A DNA stretch of 64,000 bases from Plantactinospora soyae (GCF_014874095.1 NZ_JADBEB010000001.1:8866001-8930000), one strand, 5' to 3'. Shown: positions 1 through 6,249, numbered from the stretch's first letter. Notes: generated by a model from the sequence alone, not told the origin. Numbers and translations are program-made.

Positions 1-1
1 G

Positions 2-181
2 GGTGGGGTGGGGAACACCGAACAGGACCCGGTGCGGTTCAACTCGCTCATCGACGACGTGGAGCAGAAGGTCTTCGGCCGGCTGCCGGACGACACGTGG
101 TTCTACCCCGGCCACGGGAAGGACTCGACGCTCGGCGCCGAGCGAGCGGCGCTGCCGGAGTGGCGGGCCCGCGGCTGGTGA
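2..181 (+). CDS. MBL-fold metallo-hydrolase, C-terminal fragment
   Basis: Only the last 59 codons are in the window; the gene starts upstream. The peptide has a GNT motif near its start, a YPGHGKDSTLGAER segment and ends in EWRARGW. This is the C-terminal signature of glyoxalase II-like metallo-beta-lactamase-fold hydrolases, where the PGHG histidine is a zinc ligand. Such enzymes usually hydrolyse thioesters, but the substrate cannot be told from this fragment. It converges on the lipoprotein gene that follows. Confidence 0.8.
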   Translation, partial: GGVGNTEQDPVRFNSLIDDVEQKVFGRLPDDTWFYPGHGKDSTLGAERAALPEWRARGW

Positions 182-236
182 ACCAGCCGGCCAGCCGTCG
201 TCGCGGTGGCCGCCGCCCGGACCGATCCGCCCGTGC

Positions 237-884
237 CTAGCCGAGATCGTCCAGTACGTCGGCCGCCAGGCCCCGCATGGTGTCCCGGTGCTGCGCCAGC
301 GCCGCGTCCCAGGCTGCCTCGTCCAGCTCCTTGACCTGGTAGAAGACGGTAAACCTGGCGTTGCTCGACAGTACGAACAGCTCGATGGTGACCCGGTCCT
401 TGTGGATGCCGAGGTAGGCCTTCTCCTCCAGGCCGGGCTCGGGCTTCCAGTGCAGGGTCGACCCGTCCTGCACGTACTTGTCGAACCCCTGCTGGAACTC
501 CTGGGCAGTGGCCTGGTCGGCCGGCAGCGGCCCGTCGCTGCGGTTGAGGTACAGGGAGACACCCACCGAGCCGGTGCCCTCCCCCCAGGTGCAGTTGACG
601 TTCTGCGCCAGCGGAGTGTCCGCGTCGGCGGCGCTGGGCGTACCGGGTCCCGTCTTCCGCAGCGAGGTGGCCGCCGCGCCGGTCAACGCCGGACAGGTGG
701 CGGCGAGCTTCGACCACTTCCCGGTGAACCCGGCCGACGAGGCGGAGGGGGTCGGCGCGCCACCCGAACTGCCCACCCCGGCGGGCGGATCGGACTGCCC
801 GCAACCGGTCGCCAGCAGCGGAAGAGCCAGCGCCAGCAGGGACACCTGCGCTAGCCGACGGAGTCGACCGGGCGTGCGGAGCAT
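237..884 (-). CDS. putative lipoprotein, function unknown
   Basis: 215-residue exported protein. The N-terminus has arginines, a hydrophobic stretch and a lipobox LATGC at about residues 24-28, so the mature protein is probably anchored at the outer face of the membrane through Cys28. A Ser/Pro/Ala-rich linker to about residue 50 is followed by a globular domain of roughly 160 residues that I cannot assign. AGGAGAGG lies a suitable distance before the ATG. It lies just downstream of, and in the same direction as, the ESX-like genes, but a common transcript is not proven. Confidence 0.75.
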   Translation of the reverse strand: MLRTPGRLRRLAQVSLLALALPLLATGCGQSDPPAGVGSSGGAPTPSASSAGFTGKWSKLAATCPALTGAAATSLRKTGPGTPSAADADTPLAQNVNCTWGEGTGSVGVSLYLNRSDGPLPADQATAQEFQQGFDKYVQDGSTLHWKPEPGLEEKAYLGIHKDRVTIELFVLSSNARFTVFYQVKELDEAAWDAALAQHRDTMRGLAADVLDDLG

Positions 885-939
885 GGGATGTTCCTCTCCT
901 GATTCTTGGCTGTCCTGGGCCGGCGTACCTCGCCGGCCG

Positions 940-1764
940 CTATTCGGCGACCGGTGCCGGCCACTTCCCGTCCGCCGTCAGCCCGGTGAGGTCCGACTTC
1001 TCGGTCTCCAGGGCGAGGATCTGGTTCAGTACCTCGGCGATCCGGGTGCCGAGCGCGGTGATGTAGCCGATGACCTGGTTGACGGCCGTACCGATCAGCT
1101 CGGAGAAGTGCGCCAGTGCGTCCATCACCTGGGTGATGGCGCCGGCACCGGCGGCCGCGAGGTCGACGCAGCAGGTGGTGAGCGCGCCGTACACCTCGCC
1201 CATCCGCGCGCCGAGGCTCGACATGTACGTCATGTTGCCGGTGGCGGCGTCACCGAGGTACGTGGCCAGCGCCTCCACCTTGTCGGAGGCGTTGGTGACC
1301 GCGTCCTGCTGGTCCTGCCTCCGCTTCTCGTACGTGTTCTTGGTCGGGCCACGCCAGGCGTCGATCTCACCGGATCCGGTCATGTCCCCGTGCATCCCGG
1401 TGAGGGGGCGGTTCACCTTGTCCCCGAGGTCGAACGCGCGGGAGAAGAGCGAGGCCACCGGGATCGAGCCGGCCACGGACTTCTCGGCCTTCCCCAGCAG
1501 TTCCCCGATCTTGGTCTTGACCTGTTCGAGACGCTTGACGATCTCGCCGAGCCCCTCGCTGATGTCCGCGTTGAAGAACTCGAAGAACGAGTCGACCCAG
1601 CTGTCCTCGAGCTCTTTCTGCACCTTCTGAAGGAAGGCGTTGATCCGGTTTATCAGGTTGTTGAGCTCGGTGCGGGTCTTCGCGATGAACTGCTCGACCA
1701 GCTTCACCGCGCTGTCGAACGCCTGCACGGAAAGGGGCGTGTAGCTGGAGCTGGGTGGCGGCAA
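940..1764 (-). CDS. helical WXG100/ESX-associated protein
   Basis: 274-residue protein, almost entirely predicted helical, with an amphipathic segment (KLVEQFIAKTRTELNNLI) and a central GEIDAWRG motif. The composition and the neighbouring small WXG-bearing gene suggest a type VII (ESX)-related substrate or chaperone. I start it at a TTG codon because AGAAAGG lies seven bases upstream; starting at the upstream ATG would overlap the preceding gene. There is no signal peptide or enzymatic motif. The family assignment is inference from gene order and helical character. Confidence 0.6.
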   Translation of the reverse strand: MPPPSSSYTPLSVQAFDSAVKLVEQFIAKTRTELNNLINRINAFLQKVQKELEDSWVDSFFEFFNADISEGLGEIVKRLEQVKTKIGELLGKAEKSVAGSIPVASLFSRAFDLGDKVNRPLTGMHGDMTGSGEIDAWRGPTKNTYEKRRQDQQDAVTNASDKVEALATYLGDAATGNMTYMSSLGARMGEVYGALTTCCVDLAAAGAGAITQVMDALAHFSELIGTAVNQVIGYITALGTRIAEVLNQILALETEKSDLTGLTADGKWPAPVAE

Positions 1765-1795
1765 GACCGTACCTTTCTGGGACGCGCGGAAGCCG

Positions 1796-2152
1796 CTAGG
1801 ACTTCGCGATCTTGTCGAAGCTGGCGGCGCTCCGGCCATCGGTCCTGTCGTACTCGTCCGCGCACTTGTTCAACGCGTTGCCGAACTGGTCGAACTTCTT
1901 CGCCGCGTCCCGGAACAACCCGGTGAGCCAGCCGTGCGTCTTGGTGTACGCGCCGTGCTGGTCGGTCGCGGTCATCAGGGCGGTCCCCGGATCGATCACC
2001 ATGAAGGCCGTCGGTCCGAGCGTCAGGCCGGCCATGCTCTGGGCGACGGTCTCCATCTTGTCGGAGAAGCCGAACCACTTCTTCGCCTCGGCTCGGATGC
2101 CGTCGGTCGCCGCCTCGACGCTCTCCTCGCTCATCCAGTCGTAGTCCGTCAT
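1796..2152 (-). CDS. WXG100/EspC-like type VII secretion protein
   Basis: 118-residue helical protein with WFG (a WXG motif) at residues 26-28 and YDRTD, matching the YxxxD type VII export signal, at residues 101-105. Both fit ESX substrates of the EspC/WXG100 kind, which are secreted as helical hairpins, often as dimers. The ATG overlaps the stop codon of the upstream gene (ATGA), so the two are translationally coupled. No EccC-type ATPase is in the window, so the secretion machinery would have to be encoded elsewhere. Confidence 0.65.
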   Translation of the reverse strand: MTDYDWMSEESVEAATDGIRAEAKKWFGFSDKMETVAQSMAGLTLGPTAFMVIDPGTALMTATDQHGAYTKTHGWLTGLFRDAAKKFDQFGNALNKCADEYDRTDGRSAASFDKIAKS

Positions 2153-2847
2153 CGCCGCGCCCCTTCCCCGGAGAGCCAGTACGTCGGATCCTTCTCGCGA
2201 GTGGCCTGCCGCAGGACCGCCCGCGCGTCGTCGGCGATCCGGTCGGCGTCGTCGGGAGCGATCCGATGCGAGTTGATCTCCGCGCTCACGACGGTGAATC
2301 CGACCAGTCGCAGGTGGAACAGGCCCAGCGGCCCGGAGATGGTCCTCGGTTCCGGCGAGTCCCGCAGCTGCGCGACGCGGTCCGCGACCTCCATCAGGGC
2401 GTAACCCCGATCGACCTTCGCCTCCGCCGCCGCCCACTCGGCCCAGGCGTCCCGGGGCGACCAGGAGGAGTCGGCCTCGTCGTCGCGCGACGATTCGTCC
2501 GCCGGTGGGTCCGCAGACGTCTGCCTGCCGTTGCGGCGCAGCAGGGCCATGGCCAGCATCGCCTTGTCCTGGGCGAACTGGAGGGCGTCGAGAATGCCGG
2601 CGCCGACCCCGGACGGTCCGACCGTGTACCACCAGTCGGATCCGATGCTCAGGTCCACAAAGTCGCCCCGGGCGTCGACCACGCAGGTCACCGTGCCGGT
2701 CTGATCGGTGCCCGAAATCCGGTCGATCGCCTCGATCGGCAGGTAGCGGGGTGTCCTCGCCAGGTCGTCCTCAAGCTCACGCACGAAGCGCCGGGCCTGA
2801 TCCAGCCGGGGGTCGTCACGGCTTACGGTACGTGATGTGTGCAGCAT
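2149..2847 (-). CDS. YbaB/EbfC-like protein of ESX cluster
   Basis: 232-residue protein. The stretch around residues 50-100 (GTVTCVVDARGDFVDLSIG, then a helix) resembles the fold of YbaB/EbfC nucleoid-associated proteins, which in actinobacteria are often encoded next to ESX-type genes. The C-terminal 80 residues are acidic and helical and unassigned. The start was chosen 11 codons inside the longest reading frame because GGGGGAAG precedes that ATG by four bases. It is the first gene of the three-gene cluster and overlaps the next gene by four bases. Confidence 0.55.
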   Translation of the reverse strand: MLHTSRTVSRDDPRLDQARRFVRELEDDLARTPRYLPIEAIDRISGTDQTGTVTCVVDARGDFVDLSIGSDWWYTVGPSGVGAGILDALQFAQDKAMLAMALLRRNGRQTSADPPADESSRDDEADSSWSPRDAWAEWAAAEAKVDRGYALMEVADRVAQLRDSPEPRTISGPLGLFHLRLVGFTVVSAEINSHRIAPDDADRIADDARAVLRQATREKDPTYWLSGEGARR

Positions 2848-3072
2848 GACGCTTCCCCCATCGCCCCGGGCGCCCATCACCTCGACGAGGATGGCCCCGA
2901 CTGCCTTCGGATCTTAGCTGCTGGGCGCTTGCCCGTGGGATCGGCAAACTGGACGGTGCCCGATGCGCGGCACACCCCGGCGACCTTTCGCACCATCCTT
3001 TTCGGACATCCGCCGCACCGGCGAATCCGCTTTCGTCGACGCCGGCCGCAGGCCCGGAGTACGGTGTGCCGC

Positions 3073-3333
3073 ATGGTCCCGTTCCCGCCTCCGCAGCAGA
3101 TCGCGCAGACCCGCGAGGTTGACGCGTTGGCCCTGATCAATGGCCAGGTCGACCTCCGCGGCTACCCGTTCCGGCATCTCGCGGTCGTGGCGGGGAGCAA
3201 CCTTTCGATGCCGCGGACGACAGGCATCCTGATCGCGGTGGAAATCCTCAGCCAGTGGGGCTGGGAACTGGTCAGCGTCACGAAGCCGTTCGAGTCGGTC
3301 GACAAGTTGGTCGCCTTCCTGCGCCGCAACTGA
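3073..3333 (+). CDS. small hypothetical protein
   Basis: 86-residue protein with no signal peptide or membrane segment. The sequence (VDLRGYPFRHLAVVAG, then GILIAVEILSQWGWELVSV) suggests a small alpha/beta domain. The ATG lies inside a longer open frame that begins upstream; I prefer it because the upstream part is arginine- and proline-rich without conserved-looking sequence. A ribosome binding site is weak. It stands alone between the divergent ESX-like cluster and the hydrolase gene. I do not recognise the family. Confidence 0.5.
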   Translation: MVPFPPPQQIAQTREVDALALINGQVDLRGYPFRHLAVVAGSNLSMPRTTGILIAVEILSQWGWELVSVTKPFESVDKLVAFLRRN

Positions 3334-3472
3334 CAGGCGGCGTACCCGGCCGAGGCCGATGGCCCGACCGGTCGGATCTGCAAGCCCTTCCTTCCCATCC
3401 GACGCGGCGGCGGTGGCATCGCCGCCCGGCTCGGCTTGGCAGCCCTTGGCTAATGGTGGTAGCTTTTCGGCT

Positions 3473-4279
3473 ATGACCAGTGTGCGGCACCTCCGGCGTC
3501 CCGAGGGACGGATCGCGTACGACGTGCAGGGCAGCGGCCCGCTGGTGATCTGCGTACCCGGGATGGCCGAGTTGCGGCAGACGTACCGGCTGTTGGTGCC
3601 GAGGTTGCTCGACGCGGGCTTCCGGGTGGCCACCATGGACATCCGGGGACACGGCGACAGTGACGCCACCTTCACGGCGTACGACGATGTCGCGCTCGCC
3701 AGCGACCTCCTCGCGCTCATCGACGAACTCGACGAGCCCGCGTTCGTGGTCGGCAACTCGATGGGCGCCGGCGCTGGCGTGATCGCCGCCGCCGAGGCAC
3801 CCGCGAAGGTGCGCGGCCTGGCCCTGCTCGGCCCGTTCGTGCGCGACCCGGAGGGCGGCGCGATGCAGAAGCTGCTGATCCGGGCCCTCTTCCTCCGCCC
3901 CTGGGGTCCGGCGGCCCTGCTCGGCTACTACCCGAAGTGGCTGCCGGGCAGCAAACCCGAGGGGTACGAGGAGCACCGGCGGCGGGTACGCGACAACCTG
4001 CGTCGCCCCGGGCACTGGCACGCCTTCGTCCGGACGAGCCGTACCTCGCACGAGCCGGCCCGGCGCCGACTGGCCGACGTGTCCGTGCCGGCCGTGGTGG
4101 TGATGGGCGCCGCCGACGTGGACTGGGCGGATCCCAGGGCCGAGGCCGAGTGGATCGGCGGACAGTTGCGGGCCGAGGTGGTCGTGGTCCCGGACGTGGG
4201 CCACTTTCCCCAGGCCCAGGCGCCGGACGTGGTCGCCGACGCCGTGACCCGCCTCGTCGAGCGGGTCACCAGGGCCTGA
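3473..4279 (+). CDS. alpha/beta hydrolase
   Basis: 268-residue alpha/beta-hydrolase-fold enzyme. Visible elements are the oxyanion strand GPLVICVPGMAE, the DIRGHGDSD loop, the nucleophile elbow GNSMGAG (Ser at about residue 99), the acid segment ADVDWADP and the catalytic His in DVGHFPQAQ near residue 245. It is probably cytosolic. The substrate is unknown; the closest general class is the haloperoxidase, esterase and lactonase-like group. It is the last protein-coding gene of normal size before the tRNA array. Confidence 0.8.
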   Translation: MTSVRHLRRPEGRIAYDVQGSGPLVICVPGMAELRQTYRLLVPRLLDAGFRVATMDIRGHGDSDATFTAYDDVALASDLLALIDELDEPAFVVGNSMGAGAGVIAAAEAPAKVRGLALLGPFVRDPEGGAMQKLLIRALFLRPWGPAALLGYYPKWLPGSKPEGYEEHRRRVRDNLRRPGHWHAFVRTSRTSHEPARRRLADVSVPAVVVMGAADVDWADPRAEAEWIGGQLRAEVVVVPDVGHFPQAQAPDVVADAVTRLVERVTRA

Positions 4280-4391
4280 GTGGAAGCCTCCCGAGGCTGA
4301 TCCGGCGCCGGCGGGCCACTGCTCCGGTATCGCGCCGACCAGGCCATTGCAGCCGTCCGGAAAACCCGGCGAGGAATAGTCGAAAAAGATG

Positions 4392-4420
4392 TTGCCCCGC
4401 GCGTGGGGTCGCCCTACCGT
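4392..4420 (+). promoter_or_regulatory. candidate promoter ahead of small ORF and tRNA array
   Basis: TTGCCC and TACCGT are separated by exactly 17 bases, a good fit to a housekeeping-type actinobacterial promoter. It lies 50 bases before a small ORF and about 245 bases before the first tRNA. No clearer promoter was seen between it and the array. Sequence match only. Confidence 0.4.
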
Positions 4421-4469
4421 AGTTACCACAGCGATCAACAAAGCGACACCAACCGACAGGGAGCATCCG

Positions 4470-4598
4470 ATGTTGTGGCAACCCTCATCGCAACCGCGAC
4501 GGCACGTGCCGTGCGGTCCGATGGGTTACGCCATGCTCGGCCGACCCGTCTACCTAAGTGCCAGCGAGTGTGCCGATCTGGGCAGCTGGCGGACGTAA
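4470..4598 (+). CDS. small 42-residue ORF upstream of tRNA array
   Basis: ATG preceded by GGGAG at normal spacing opens a 42-codon frame beginning MLWQPSSQPRRHVPCGP and ending ADLGSWRT. It has two cysteines and no membrane segment. It lies between a candidate promoter and an intrinsic terminator, directly before the first tRNA, so it could be an independent small protein or a leader peptide. I do not recognise it; conservation in relatives would decide whether it is coding. Confidence 0.4.
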   Translation: MLWQPSSQPRRHVPCGPMGYAMLGRPVYLSASECADLGSWRT

Positions 4599-4619
4599 CG
4601 CGACTTCCGACGCGTATAC

Positions 4620-4653
4620 GCCGCCCACCCCGACCGGGACCGGGCGGCTTTTT
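4620..4653 (+). terminator. intrinsic terminator or attenuator before tRNA array
   Basis: A perfect seven-base stem GCCGCCC/GGGCGGC with a 15-base loop is followed directly by TTTTT, a textbook factor-independent terminator. It lies 21 bases after the small ORF stop and 12 bases before tRNA-Trp. It either ends the small transcript or controls read-through into the array. Confidence 0.7.
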
Positions 4654-4665
4654 CGTGCACCACAC

Positions 4666-4738
4666 AGGGGTGTGGCGCAACTGGCAGCGCAACGGCCTCC
4701 AAAGCCGAAGGTTGCAGGTTCGAATCCTGTCACCCCTG
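4666..4738 (+). tRNA. tRNA-Trp(CCA)
   Basis: First member of the array. Acceptor AGGGGTG/CACCCCT, D stem GCGC/GCGC, anticodon loop CTCCAAA (anticodon CCA), T stem GCAGG/CCTGT with loop TTCGAAT, discriminator G. The anticodon stem has one A-A mismatch at its outer pair. No encoded CCA tail. It resembles ordinary bacterial tRNA-Trp and looks functional. Confidence 0.85.
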
Positions 4739-4773
4739 CTCTTCCCCCGACCTCGGCCGGCGGGACCGGTACC

Positions 4774-4785
4774 TCTTTGAAAACT
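4774..4785 (+). promoter_or_regulatory. boxA-like antitermination element
   Basis: TCTTTGAAAACT matches the boxA core found in rRNA leaders and spacers of Gram-positive bacteria (TCTTTGARAAC), where NusB/NusE bind nascent RNA. The next bases, CCACAGTGG, also resemble rRNA spacer sequence. It lies between tRNA-Trp and tRNA-Pro and is followed by a strong hairpin. It suggests rRNA-like antitermination of the array transcript. Confidence 0.5.
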
Positions 4786-4808
4786 CCACAGTGGATGGCA
4801 AGAGTAGT

Positions 4809-4843
4809 GCCCGGCCGGTGCCGTACCACCGCGCCGGCCGGGC
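4809..4843 (+). other. strong RNA hairpin between tRNA-Trp and tRNA-Pro
   Basis: Perfect ten-base stem GCCCGGCCGG/CCGGCCGGGC with a 15-base loop. No T run follows, so it is not an obvious terminator. It lies 23 bases after the boxA-like element and four bases before tRNA-Pro and could be a processing or antitermination structure. Confidence 0.45.
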
Positions 4844-4847
4844 TGAT

Positions 4848-4920
4848 CCGGGGCGAGGGAGACGGTTGACCCGCCTGTTTTGGGAACAGGAGACACCGAG
4901 TTCGATTCTCGGGTCCCGGA
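4848..4920 (+). tRNA. tRNA-Pro(TGG)
   Basis: Acceptor CCGGGGC/GTCCCGG with one G-T pair, C1-G72 and discriminator A as expected for Pro. Anticodon stem CCTGT/ACAGG, loop TTTGGGA (anticodon TGG), variable AGACA, T stem CCGAG/CTCGG with TTCGATT. The D stem has only three clear pairs. No encoded CCA. Confidence 0.8.
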
Positions 4921-4961
4921 CGCATGGGGCGGTGGCTCAGTCCGCTCCACCACACGCACCG

Positions 4962-5034
4962 GGACCGTTGGAGTAGTGGTTATCTCGCCAGACTCTCGAT
5001 CTGGAGAAGGCCGGTTCGATTCCGGCACGGTCTA
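4962..5034 (+). tRNA. tRNA-Glu(CTC)
   Basis: Acceptor GGACCGT/ACGGTCT with a G-T first pair, discriminator A. Anticodon stem CCAGA/TCTGG, loop CTCTCGA (anticodon CTC), T stem GCCGG/CCGGC with TTCGATT. The D stem GAGT/TCTC pairs at three positions. Looks functional. A second Glu isoacceptor (TTC) is later in the array. Confidence 0.8.
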
Positions 5035-5046
5035 CGTACGACAATC

Positions 5047-5117
5047 GCGGCCATAGCTCAGTGGCAGAGCGCCTGGCTTCCACCCAGAGAACCGGAGTTC
5101 GATTCTCCGTGGCCGCT
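5047..5117 (+). tRNA. tRNA-Gly(TCC)
   Basis: Acceptor GCGGCCA/TGGCCGC, D stem GCTC/GAGC, anticodon loop CTTCCAC (anticodon TCC), T loop TTCGATT, discriminator T as in many Gly tRNAs. The outer anticodon-stem pair is a C-A mismatch. It is 71 bases long and has no encoded CCA. Confidence 0.82.
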
Positions 5118-5129
5118 CGCAGTATCCGT

Positions 5130-5213
5130 CGGGGAATGGTGTAACTGGCAACATACCCGGCTTTGAACCGGGAGACGGTATCGCTTGTGCTGGTTCGAGT
5201 CCAGCTTCCCCGG
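5130..5213 (+). tRNA. tRNA-Gln(TTG) with extended variable region
   Basis: Acceptor CGGGGAA/TTCCCCG, a Gln-like D arm (GTGT/ACAT), anticodon stem CCCGG/CCGGG, loop CTTTGAA (anticodon TTG), T stem GCTGG/CCAGC with TTCGAGT, discriminator G. The region between the anticodon stem and the T stem is 16 bases (AGACGGTATCGCTTGT), whereas Gln tRNAs normally have four or five. ACGG and TTGT within it could form a weak wobble stem, giving a class II shape. It is unclear whether GlnRS charges it. Confidence 0.7.
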
Positions 5214-5218
5214 CTTGC

Positions 5219-5292
5219 GCTCCGGTAGCCCAACGGCAGGAGGCGGCGCGCTCAAACCGCGCACAGTGTGCGTTCGAGTCGCACCCGGAGCA
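5219..5292 (+). tRNA. tRNA with Leu(CAA) anticodon, class I body
   Basis: Acceptor GCTCCGG/CCGGAGC, D-arm segment GCCCAACGGCA, anticodon stem GCGCG/CGCGC, loop CTCAAAC (anticodon CAA), variable ACAGT, T stem GTGCG/CGCAC with TTCGAGT, discriminator A. Leu tRNAs normally have a long variable arm; this one has only five bases. The same layout, including ACAGTGTG, occurs in the separate tRNA at 53295, so this copy probably derives from that class I Leu(CAA) type. Confidence 0.75.
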
Positions 5293-5372
5293 CATTGTCG
5301 AGCCCCCGGTCCGAACTCCGGTAGCCGCTCGGAGAACTGGTTCCCACCCACGAGGAGAGAAGGAGGCATCCG

Positions 5373-5813
5373 GTGGACGTCCTGGTCATCAACGCCGATC
5401 TCGGCCCGCTCCACCGGGTCAGTGTCCGGCACGCCGTACGGATGCTCGTCCGGCGGGTCGCCGAAATCCACGAGGCCGAACCGGACCGGCTGATCGGGGT
5501 CTACCCGATGCCGAAGGTGGTCCGCCTGGTCCGGTACGTCGTCACCCGCTGGCGCTTCACGTCCGGGCCGGCCTGGTCCCGCTCGGGGGTACTCGTCCGG
5601 GACGGCCGTCGCTGCGGCTACTGCGGCGGACACGCCACCACCGTCGACCACATCCTGCCCCGCTCGCGCGGCGGCCGGAACACCTGGAGCAACACCATCG
5701 CATCCTGTGACGGATGCAATCAGCGCAAGGCAGACCGCACCCCCGCCGAGGCGGGCATGGCACTGCGGTCGGCGGCGTCGGTCCCCTCCTGGGCCGCGCT
5801 GACCCGGCGCTGA
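5373..5813 (+). CDS. HNH endonuclease inside tRNA array
   Basis: 146-residue protein starting at GTG with a strong AAGGAGG upstream. Residues 81-121 hold the HNH fold: Cys81 and Cys84, the DHILPRSRGG loop with His93, Asn107, and Cys112/Cys115 followed by NQRKADRT. The four cysteines form the usual structural zinc site; His93 and Asn107 are the expected catalytic and metal-binding positions. The N-terminal 75 residues are unassigned. It interrupts the tRNA array in the same orientation. It may be a free-standing homing-type nuclease, or a tRNA- or DNA-directed host enzyme. The context is suggestive only. Confidence 0.85.
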   Translation: MDVLVINADLGPLHRVSVRHAVRMLVRRVAEIHEAEPDRLIGVYPMPKVVRLVRYVVTRWRFTSGPAWSRSGVLVRDGRRCGYCGGHATTVDHILPRSRGGRNTWSNTIASCDGCNQRKADRTPAEAGMALRSAASVPSWAALTRR

Positions 5814-5816
5814 GAC

Positions 5817-5851
5817 GCGGCCGGTGGATCTCGCCCCCGCCGGCCGCCTTT
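5817..5851 (+). terminator. hairpin terminator after HNH gene
   Basis: Eight-base perfect stem GCGGCCGG/CCGGCCGC followed by CTTT. It starts a few bases after the HNH stop codon and ends at the first base of tRNA-Gln(CTG). It could end the HNH transcript or act in processing of the downstream tRNAs. Confidence 0.5.
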
Positions 5852-5922
5852 CCCGGATCGTCCAACCGGCAGGACGCCTGACTCTGGATCAGGAGATCGA
5901 GGTTCGAATCCTTGTCCGGGAG
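5851..5922 (+). tRNA. tRNA-Gln(CTG)
   Basis: Acceptor TCCCGGA/TCCGGGA, D stem GTCC/GGAC, anticodon stem CCTGA/TCAGG, loop CTCTGGA (anticodon CTG), variable AGATC, T stem CGAGG/CCTTG, discriminator G. All arms close with a normal class I variable loop, unlike the other Gln tRNA in the array. First tRNA after the HNH gene. Confidence 0.85.
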
Positions 5923-5928
5923 CGCAAT

Positions 5929-6001
5929 GCCCTCGTGGCCCAACGGCAGAGGCAACGGTTCGAGGGACCGTACGGTGCGCGTTCGAATCGCGCCGAGGGC
6001 A
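5929..6001 (+). tRNA. tRNA with Leu(GAG) anticodon, class I body, C33
   Basis: Acceptor GCCCTCG/CGAGGGC, D-arm segment GCCCAACGGCAGAGGC, anticodon stem ACGGT/ACCGT, loop TCGAGGG (anticodon GAG), variable ACGGT, T stem GCGCG/CGCGC, discriminator A. Position 33 is C instead of the almost invariant T, and the long variable arm expected of Leu is absent. The D arm nearly matches the class I Leu(CAA) tRNA at 53295. Decoding ability is doubtful. Confidence 0.65.
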
Positions 6002-6010
6002 CGTTTTCCT

Positions 6011-6079
6011 GGGGTGGGTGCTGGTGCACAGCGTTGCCTTGCAAGCTGCGCGTGCGCGGTTCGATCCCGCGTCACTCCA
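6011..6079 (+). tRNA. tRNA-Ala(TGC), shortened D arm
   Basis: Acceptor GGGGTGG/TCACTCC contains a G3-T70 pair, the main AlaRS identity element, with discriminator A. Anticodon loop CTTGCAA (anticodon TGC), T stem CGCGG/CCGCG with TTCGATC. The D stem GCTG/CAGC closes a loop of only five bases without the usual GG pair, and the anticodon stem has a T-T mismatch. At 69 bases it is short. Possibly decaying, but the Ala identity elements are kept. Confidence 0.6.
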
Positions 6080-6083
6080 TCCC

Positions 6084-6156
6084 GCCCGGGTAGCCCAACG
6101 GAAGAGGCCGCCGGCTCAGAACCGGTGTGTTGCAGGTTCGACTCCTGCTCCGGGTA
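6084..6156 (+). tRNA. tRNA with Leu(CAG) anticodon, class I body
   Basis: Acceptor GCCCGGG/TCCGGGT (two G-T pairs), D-arm segment GCCCAACGGAAGAGGC, anticodon stem GCCGG/CCGGT, loop CTCAGAA (anticodon CAG), variable GTGTT, T stem GCAGG/CCTGC, discriminator A. This is the third Leu-anticodon tRNA in the array with a five-base variable loop and the same D-arm type. Confidence 0.75.
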
Positions 6157-6170
6157 CGCAACAGCAACAC

Positions 6171-6244
6171 GGTGTCGTAGCTCAGTAGGTAAGAGCGCCG
6201 GACTGTCGATCCGGAGGTCGCGGGTTCGAGCCCCGTCGACGCCG
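6171..6244 (+). tRNA. tRNA-Asp(GTC)
   Basis: Acceptor GGTGTCG/CGACGCC, D stem GCTC/GAGC, anticodon stem CCGGA/TCCGG, loop CTGTCGA (anticodon GTC), variable AGGTC, T stem GCGGG/CCCGT, discriminator G as expected for Asp. All arms intact. Confidence 0.88.
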
Positions 6245-6249
6245 CGCGT

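Noticed and set aside
5293-5372. Another full tRNA before the HNH gene
   Set aside because: Only a short segment CTCCGGTAGCC resembles a tRNA 5' end; no anticodon arm could be folded.
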